Shown: positions 57,169 to 64,000 of the stretch, one piece after another
Layout: each line of letters opens with the position of its first letter
Numbering within the stretch: position 1 is the first letter of the stretch
Source: Hyposmocoma kahamanoa
Lineage: Eukaryota; Arthropoda; Insecta; Lepidoptera; Cosmopterigidae
NCBI RefSeq assembly: GCF_003589595.1
Contig: NW_020654748.1
Location: 6,796,779 to 6,860,778 of the forward strand
Length of the DNA: 64,000 nt
Direction: 5' to 3'
Position numbers and translations under genes: made by a program
The notes under the pieces: generated by a model
Database searches by the model: none
The model's input: the letters and a program-made list of their open reading frames with translations, nothing else
What the model was told of the DNA's origin: nothing

Positions 57169-57307
57169 TAGTGCTACCTTATCTATTCTTTCTGCCGCCA
57201 AGCAGTAATTAATTTGTCCGAATGGCACTGCAACTGCTATGGACAGTGTGTTGCTTACTACCAGGTTTACTACTTGTTTGTCCCGTCACTTGACGTCATA
57301 AAAAAAC
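57169..57307 (+). mobile_element. SINE-A copy with internal deletion
   Basis: GCTACCTTATCTATTCTTTC, TGCCGCCAAGCAGTAAT, then a jump to AATGGCACTGCAACTGCTAT and the tail TGACGTCATAAAAAAAC. Confidence 0.75.
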
Positions 57308-57919
57308 ATTGCTAAAGAACAAACGATAAACCATTTCGTATAAAAACATCATGTCCAACATACGAGGTCAATGAGTGTTAATTCCACACGTCGTCGACCT
57401 GTTTGCTTTAAATTAAAGCATTTCTGTATGAACTGAATATATTGTACAAACAATCTAATGTATCGTTGAATAAAAATCATTAAACTGAAAATGTAAAGAT
57501 ACGTTTAAATTATTTAAAAAAATTAGGTATTTACGTTGTCGGCATCACAATGAAGTAATTTACGGACTGTAATTAATTTACATTTAAACGTGTGCAGGAA
57601 AAGCGAAAATTCTCTTCACTTTTTTAACTCAAGGTTTTATATCGTGGCCGGATTTTGTGGTCTTTGTAGCCAAATAGTGATGGTATTTATTATTTGTAGT
57701 TTGCGTTCAGTAGTAATGTTTCTAGTTTACTCGAAAAGTTGGTAAAACTTTCCTTTTATTCCTTATTCCAATTGTTTTTTGGAATGCGTTTGCATATGTT
57801 TATATTTATTTTTTTATTAGTAATGGTTGCAATACTAGACACAACGTGAAAATAATGGGTTCGGTCAAATTGTACGCTAGTACATAGATATCGGTGTAAA
57901 CCACTGACTTCGCTAGTAT

Positions 57920-58762
57920 ACACAGGGTGGAAAAAAATCAATGGGACATGAAGTTGAGCTACCTTAAATGCTTAAGATAGCTAATTTTACTTAGGGAAAC
58001 ATTATTTTATTTTTCTTAATATGAACAAACTGTATTCACAGATTTCTTTCAAAGCTTACCTAAGCTGGGAATCGAACCAACTAAAAATTCTAAAGTAAAT
58101 AGTCTCTACTTAATTGTACTAATCGATGGGATCAATGATAAAGATGAATTTTTTTCAATAAATATTGGGTCTTACAATTAGGCTGCCTTTCTACTAGAGA
58201 TGTGCGAGGTAGCGAGGCGGTGAGAGGATGTGCAACTGCGCGGCGTGAGGATGCGTTACGGACTCTTTTCAGCTATGCGTGGGCGGGGTTCGGCGTGGTG
58301 GGGTGAGCGGTGGCGATGAGTCAGTGTTAGTTAGTGTCATACTTTTAGTAGCTCTAGTTTTGTACACCGTTTTTCACACATTCCTCGCCCGCATCCCTCG
58401 CACACGTCTTTCGCTATTTTATATGTACGAATACTTAGCTCCGCTTACCTTTTTCCACCGGAGCTGCGCTAATCGAGGATAGGAAAATGAAGTAATCCTA
58501 TTGGTGGATTTTTTCCTCGAACACCGCCTCGCTACGTCGCACACTCTGGTGGAAAGGCAGCCTTAACGTCTTCCAAATGACGGTTTTAATTAGAGAGATA
58601 TTACCCTTATCATTAATACCACGTATTGATTAGTACCAAACATTGAGAGTGTTATTCAGTTATTTATATTACGTAAAATAAAACAATGTTTCCGTCGAGT
58701 AAAATCTTAAGCATTTAAGGTAGTTCCCCATCATGACTCATTGATTTTTTCTACCCTATATA
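57920..58762. mobile_element. Long-TIR mariner-like MITE hosting another MITE
   Basis: CACAGGGTGGAAAAAAATCA at the left and, complementary, TATAGGGTAGAAAAAATCAA at the right. Inverted ends of about 57 bp include CTACCTTAAATGCTTAAGAT. TA flanks. Without the 382-bp insert it is about 460 bp. Confidence 0.8.
58181..58562. mobile_element. PIF/Harbinger-like MITE, 382 bp, TTA duplication
   Basis: GGCTGCCTTTCTACTAGAGA, AGGTAGCGAGGCGG at the left; CCGCCTCGCTACGTCGCACA, GGTGGAAAGGCAGCC at the right. Inverted ends of about 40 bp, flanked by TTA (58178-58180, 58563-58565), the usual Harbinger target duplication. Its GC-rich interior makes a false promoter-like spot. Confidence 0.85.
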
Positions 58763-59676
58763 TTCTATTCGTACCGACCGAGACGACACAGACTAAAACT
58801 AAATATGTAAAGTTTACCGACACGGTAAATATGTAGCTTCAAAAGAGCTCTTTGACATAAAGGGCCAGCTATATTTCCACATTTTTTGTACAAGGGTCAC
58901 AACAGAAAACGATCAACTTTTGTGCCGCTACTAAAACTCCGAATTAATGTTATAATTTGCACAACTGGATCTCGTAAAATGCAATGACAATGTTAATGAC
59001 GATGGCAGTATTAATTTAGTTTTTTGAAAACTTTGAGTGAAGATACATATGTCACGGTGTGACACGATTTTTTTTGTATGATAAGGACTACGCCTAAGTA
59101 CGCCAACTTTATTTTTTGGTCATTTCCTATTATTTTTGTAAACAAGCATATTTTTTACTAATATTATGTTCCCCGATTAGTAGATTAGTAGATTTTGTAA
59201 AAAAAATAAAGAAACAAAAAACAAAAGACTCTGGATTATATTGATTTTGGCATTACTGTCAAAATTTCTATATTATAAAATAATGTCTAAATTAGTTTAA
59301 TCACTATAGTATGGGTAGTTAACTCAATGTTGAAAAGAAATCAAATTTTAATATCCGATAAGAGGTTTTTTCGTATTTGTGATTTCTGGTCGTATGTACA
59401 TAGAAGATTTAATTTTTACTTAAGCTTTATATAGCACGTTCTAATCATGATGGAATTTTTGATGGCCCTAGAAATGTGTGTGAAATTTTATCTTTAAGTC
59501 ACGTATTTCTATATCTACACTTTTATTTACATAATTCACCATCTGGTCACTGAAACTGGCGACGTAAGGAATTATTCTTTTATGAAAAGATTACCTTTGA
59601 AGTTTCAAAACCTCAGTCCCCTGGTGTATCGCAACTCCCTAATAAAAAACTTGTTTAAAAGCTAAATTACCAAGCA

Positions 59677-59711
59677 TTTAAAATAGTAAGAAGTTGTCTT
59701 ACTATTTTAAA
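59677..59711. repeat. Perfect 14-bp stem-loop
   Basis: TTTAAAATAGTAAG, 7-nt loop, CTTACTATTTTAAA. Too short and AT-rich to assign a role. Confidence 0.6.
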
Positions 59712-59887
59712 GTCAAGATATGAACCGTTGTGTGCAAAAAAATACATTCAACCTATTGCTTATTTAACACCCAAGGTAATTTGAATACTTTTGTCGCTGC
59801 AATCTGTTATCAGGAACTTGCATAAAATTTACTCCAAAATTTTGTTATTCCGAGCGATCGTAGAACGTCGGAAAGAGCACGTGATAT

Positions 59888-59969
59888 CATGGCACACGTT
59901 CAGTTCGTTCAGTGCGGTGCCTTAAATGTAAGCAATTGTGTCGCGGTCAGTCAAGCTTTCAGTTCCCTG
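59888..59969 (+). CDS. Candidate plus-strand first exon
   Basis: ATGGCACACGTTCAGTTCGT starts a frame (MAHVQFVQCGALNVSNCVAV, SQAFSSL) running to TTCCCTG|GTGAGTG (59969/59970), a strong donor. Upstream are a CACGTG E-box (59878-59883) and two TCAGT initiator-like motifs within the segment. If spliced the frame leaves phase 0 or the exon may be non-coding. It is on the strand opposite dunce. I do not recognise it. Confidence 0.25.
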
Positions 59970-60502
59970 GTGAGTGTTTTCGTCAATAAACCACCGCAGA
60001 CGGTTGATATTTTTAGTATAGACATAGTAGTTATTTACCGCCTTTGTGCATAAACCTAATAAACAGTAGATAAAGTGGTGGATTACCAAGGTCTAACAGA
60101 TTGATAGTTCAAATCTCAGTCCCCTGTATATCAGTCCTCTATTCACGTATGTGGTAGGTGACTGAAAACCGGGCACAGGCTAATGCAAGTGCAAGGTATT
60201 AGAAACAAGATTTTATGAAAATGTGTCCCATTCAGACTGACTAGAAAGTATTTTATAATTAGTAAGTTGTCGTTTAAGTAAATATCACAATTAAAGTCTT
60301 CACCAAACACTAAACGTCAACAATCCTACCAAATTTTTTTTTTTCATATTTTTTCTGTTATAGGGACGCATCGTAAGTATTTTTTGTTTATACTAGGATA
60401 TCGAGTATTTAACAGTAAAATACTAGTAAAATTTTGGTGTAAATACGTGTGGTAACACCAAAATTATTTGTAAAACAACTCACCAATCGGGTACTGTAAT
60501 TT

Positions 60503-60524
60503 ACTGGTAGCTATAGCTACCAGT
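60503..60524. repeat. Perfect 22-bp palindrome
   Basis: The half-site ACTGGTAGCTA meets its exact complement. A partial copy (GGTACCTATGGCTACCAGTA) follows at about 60560. Possibly the end of a small inverted element. Confidence 0.7.
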
Positions 60525-62124
60525 GACGTTTGACTGAAAATGACATATTCACGCGTATTGGTACCTATGGCTACCAGTAATTGTTTAATGACATGACATT
60601 ATTAATTAATTTCTATATATTTCGTCAAAGCCTAGGTCAGTCATTGTTATTTAGAAAAAAACTTATTCCATAATAAAAGACTTTTTGGAGTAAAATAAAA
60701 AAGTAAGTCAATGCTCAAACACATAACTTTATTTAATATAGGTTGTATTAAAACCTTTTTTAGGTCGTTACATTGTGAGTTTCGATAGGACTCGTCAATT
60801 TTCTTTCTCGCGACTTATAGATTTTTTTACGCCATTTTCGCAAATTTTCGCGATTTTCGTCGCTACCCGCGACTGTTATTTATTAATTTATTTTAAAAAT
60901 AGTTACACATTATTTTCATATGATTCTGGTGTTAATAGATATCTATTAAATGCTTGTCATCTTTATATATGTTTTGTTTCTTAATACAGTGATTACACAA
61001 AGTGGTTAGAATACTATGTTAAAGCGTAGAATACTATGAACATAACTCGGAAGTTCGACAATAAAGTCGTCTAATTACAATCATAACTGCAGTCTAAACA
61101 AAAGCTACTTAAGTGCTCTTATCGCCCATGTTATTCTTTTTACGGTAGTTAATAGGTTCTCGACTTTCAAGTGTTTATATTATACGTGTCTTATAGCCGC
61201 CCGTAATGTAAACAATAAAAAAGGTACCAACTGTGTTCAAAACTGACAGGTATTAAACGTAACGCGCGCCGACGATCAAGTGGATAATTCGTACATTTTT
61301 GTTTTTTTTTTACTGTCCCTCTTGACAAATACATTACGAACGTCTTTACAAACATGCAAAGTTAGTTTACTGACTAAATTAGGGAAAAACAGTATGGGCC
61401 AGAATTTTGACAAAATACTTCCATAATATAAATTAAACAAATTTTTTACGGCTCCTTCTTAAATTTGTGCCTCCGTTCTCAGTTGCCAATACGTGGTCCA
61501 ACAACTACGCTTAATTTTAATAGACGTGATAGCATTTAATAGACGTCTTCAGTCTTTATCCTCGATAAAGTATAAATTATATAGGACTCTTTAGAATTCA
61601 CAGAATCTACACTTCCGAGATTCAAGCATAATCTTCATATTTCTTTACATGTTAGGCATTTTCTTAGCAATTACGTTTAAGTTAGATGTATAAGTTTTAG
61701 TCTAAAGAACTTTCTAAACATATACCTACATATATTTAACGGTGGAACAAAGAAAAAAACAAAAAGCAATAGGAAAACCAAAAACAAAACGAAATTATAA
61801 ACTTCCCGGACTAAACTTAGTCTTAAGACTTAGATACACAGAAATATTCGAAAACATCGAACGAACACGGTCTGAAGAATAATAAAACTTAATAATAAAA
61901 AGGATCGGATAATAGATAGAAAAGATAACGAGGCTCCTAACTTTCCTGCTAACGCCTGCTAACACGAAATAGAGCAAACTTTTCCACCAAAAATCAAGGC
62001 GAAAATTTAAAAACACTTTGATTTTAATTACCTTGTCAATTTCAGCTGAAACGAGTTTTCCTAAACTCGTACCTCTCGCGCAGGGTAAATGTACACAATG
62101 ATAAGCAATCTTGTGTTTCATTCG

Positions 62125-62165
62125 ACCAGAAAACTTACCTGTAAGCAAAATAAAAACAAGTTAGA
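62125..62165 (-). promoter_or_regulatory. Recursive-splice (ratchet) site in the dunce intron
   Basis: On the minus strand: TTGTTTTTATTTTGCTTACA then G|GTAAGT, with the cut between 62139 and 62138. A pyrimidine-rich acceptor fused directly to a consensus donor is the signature of ratchet points in long insect introns. It is on the dunce strand and implies upstream exons beyond the right edge. A following donor (GACAAG|GTAATT, 62032/62031) bounds an open 107-nt segment (GKFSGRMKHKIAYHCVHLPC) that could be a recursive-splice exon. Confidence 0.55.
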
Positions 62166-64000
62166 AGATTATTAAAATCTGAGTAGGCATTAGTAAACAT
62201 ACAATGATAAATTTTAAACATTTAGAAAATTTTAAGTTTATCACAAATAAGCTTTCAAGTTTTATATTATCTGAAACTTTTTTGATCTGTATATGGTAGT
62301 AAGTTCAAACGTGCAAGTGTGTTCCCAGACGATCTCTCTCGCTCCTATGCATCGGACTGGTATTTTCGCCGGCACTTTCTTTTGTTACTACACAGAAGTG
62401 TCCCCGTTTTGAGCCATCTATTTAAGTATTTTTCTTTCTGTACGAAAGTGAATGTTATGAATATGAATTTTAAGTCATGGAACAAAAGTTGTTGTTAATG
62501 ACGTTAGTAATATAGTCCTGTGAGGTTGTGATTGCTAGACTATCTTGTACCACCTATGTGTTAAGCAGATTCTTCTAACGTCGGCTTGTATAACAAGCAA
62601 AAAGCTTTCCATAAAACGAAGTCGAAATGCTTTCAATATTTCACTTTAGAATCATGGAAGGTCTTTCGATTTATTAGCCACAGAACAGCTTCGACGAAGC
62701 GGTAAAACCGACAATTTATCACAGCAAAAACCCGAATGTAAGAATTGCTACTTTTGGACCCTTGGAAGTTTCAGCGACAGACTCCTCTTCAACCTATACT
62801 AGTAATTCCATTCTTCTATTCCATCGATATGTTGGAAATTTGTTTGACAATACGCCTACACAAAAGTATATAAGCCAAAATATGAAAATAACCGCGTTCA
62901 CGAACATACGGCTTGAGTTATTCTACATTAGAATTTTATGGGGTTGTCGCTTTCGGTATAATTATTTAACAATCTTTTATAGTGAGTAGAGATAGACTGA
63001 CATTACCACTTCACAAAGAAGTCTTTAAGTTATAATACGAAAATATTATGGTTTCATATATTCGATGTAGACATATCTAGAAAAAATATTATTCATTTTC
63101 TTAAAATTTCTGACGTCATATTCAATAATCAATATATTTATATATTTATTGTCGTATATGGCACATAAGATTTTAAAATTAAAATAATGTTACACATATG
63201 TGCCCTGTGTTAGGGACAAAAATAAGAGCAGACACAGGCCGAGGCTTAAATTAGTTACATGAATTGTTCACTATCAAATATATGTGTTATAAGAAGTATG
63301 CCACTGAGAAAATTCCAATTAAATTAAATTAATATAATATGACCATATGATATAACATAATTCAACATTTATTTATTATTCATGAATTTTATTTTTAAAA
63401 TGTGTTGCAATATTATTATATTTTGTCATTAAAGTATTCACTTAATTGTAGCAATATTTATTAATTAAGTATAATTTCAACTTATTAACAAAGAGTGAAT
63501 ACTTTTCCTCGTTCTTAATGATTGGCGGCAGACTGTCGAATATCTTTACTGACACGAGTGAGTGAGTTTAAGGACATCTGTAACTGAGATGGTCGCAGAA
63601 GCAATCTATTGTATCTCATAGTCTGTCCTTGGGGCAGTAGTGCGATTCACGTAAGTTCAAGCAATCAAAATATAGTTGAAATTACGTAGTCGTTCAATCG
63701 AAGTCCTATCCAAAATGGATATTCACGTATCACTTGAACGAACGTTGATATGAGTAGAATTGAAATGTGACGACTAATGAACGACATGTTGGATTATGAA
63801 ATTTGACTTTTAGTCGTCGAAAGTCTATTGAAAGAACTGTCAAAATTTTAGCAGAATTTACCTACTTACCTACCAATAAGTCAATGAGAATACATATGAC
63901 TTGTCGTTTAGACTCGTTCGATTCTTATAACAGAATACGCTTTAACGGCATTTGGATCGAATGACTTTAAAATTGGACTCGTTGACGTTCACTGTCACAC
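62140..64000. other. Intron to the right edge, nothing recognised
   Basis: AT-rich. A perfect TGACGTCA occurs at 63111-63118 in plain AT-rich sequence. No exon or TE was identified. Confidence 0.45.

Larger units (their letters stand above)
58765..62030. other. Intron, mostly unannotated
   Basis: Long AT-rich stretch with only the small features listed (exon-like segment near 59.9 kb, hairpin at 59677, palindrome at 60503). A weak SINE-like head is seen at 60075-60125. Confidence 0.5.

Noticed and set aside
57293..57300. Perfect CRE TGACGTCA
   Set aside because: It sits in the tail of a SINE-A copy and arises by substitution from the family's CACTTGGTATCA; not counted as regulatory.
58181..58562. 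GC-rich promoter-like island
   Set aside because: Entirely inside a Harbinger-like MITE with TTA duplication; composition belongs to the element.
63840..63900. Second possible ratchet site (TAG|GTAAGTAGG, minus)
   Set aside because: The tract before the AG is only moderately pyrimidine-rich and contains purine runs; not strong enough to list.
1..64000. CRISPR arrays, operons, phage or plasmid modules
   Set aside because: No regularly spaced repeats, no dense gene content and no ribosome-binding sites; introns and SINEs show this is eukaryotic nuclear DNA.

Overview
This window is a non-coding-dominated stretch of an AT-rich animal genome, almost certainly from a moth or butterfly (Lepidoptera). 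The evidence is insect-type exons separated by very long introns, and interspersed repeats whose 3' ends match tails common in lepidopteran LINEs and SINEs. Their SINE heads carry tRNA-type A and B boxes. There is nothing bacterial here: no operons, Shine-Dalgarno sites or CRISPR arrays.

The one gene I can name is dunce (cAMP-specific phosphodiesterase, PDE4 family), on the minus strand. The exon at 952-1149 encodes the start of the UCR1 regulatory module, and the catalytic exons lie beyond the left edge. Two GC-rich blocks further right hold candidate alternative first coding exons, at 17665-17861 and 28193-28275. Both end in splice phase 2, the phase needed to join the UCR1 exon. The window is therefore read as the 5' intronic region of dunce, tens of kilobases long, with alternative promoters. 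A recursive-splice (ratchet) signature at 62138/62139 on the same strand suggests that transcription starts still further right. Perfect cAMP-response elements recur at or near the GC-rich, promoter-like blocks (19.4, 35.6 and 47.1 kb), which would suit feedback control of a cAMP-degrading enzyme.

The rest is mostly transposable elements and their debris. A SINE-like family (called SINE-A here) has about 22 copies or fragments in both orientations. There are tRNA-derived SINEs of three other types (B, C, D), LINE 3' ends and an ORF2 fragment, and hAT, PIF/Harbinger-like and mariner-like MITEs, several with target-site duplications. There are also two Penelope-like foldback elements with 11- to 13-bp duplications, and a MITE family with ends like AAAACCGACCTCAAAAG. 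Several insertions are nested, so their order can be read.

Five short stretches look coding or exon-like but are not recognised: 7477-7705, 10128-10259, 47834-48027, 51119-51660 (all minus) and 59888-59969 (plus). They could be nested genes in the intron, extra dunce exons or TE relics. The remaining intron sequence, apart from the elements listed, shows nothing I can identify. By region: 0-5 kb holds the UCR1 exon and MITE/SINE copies; 5-9 kb twin hAT MITEs; 9-17 kb sparse SINE and LINE debris; 17.6-19.5 kb a promoter block; 20-27 kb dense TE debris; 27.5-28.4 kb a MITE and the second leader exon; 28.6-34.2 kb MITEs; 35.4-35.8 kb a promoter-like island; 36-46.6 kb SINEs, hAT and Penelope-like elements and a tandem duplication; 47-48 kb a CRE-bearing island and a coding-like exon; 50-58.8 kb LINE, SINE and nested MITE insertions; 59-64 kb mostly unannotated intron with the ratchet site.
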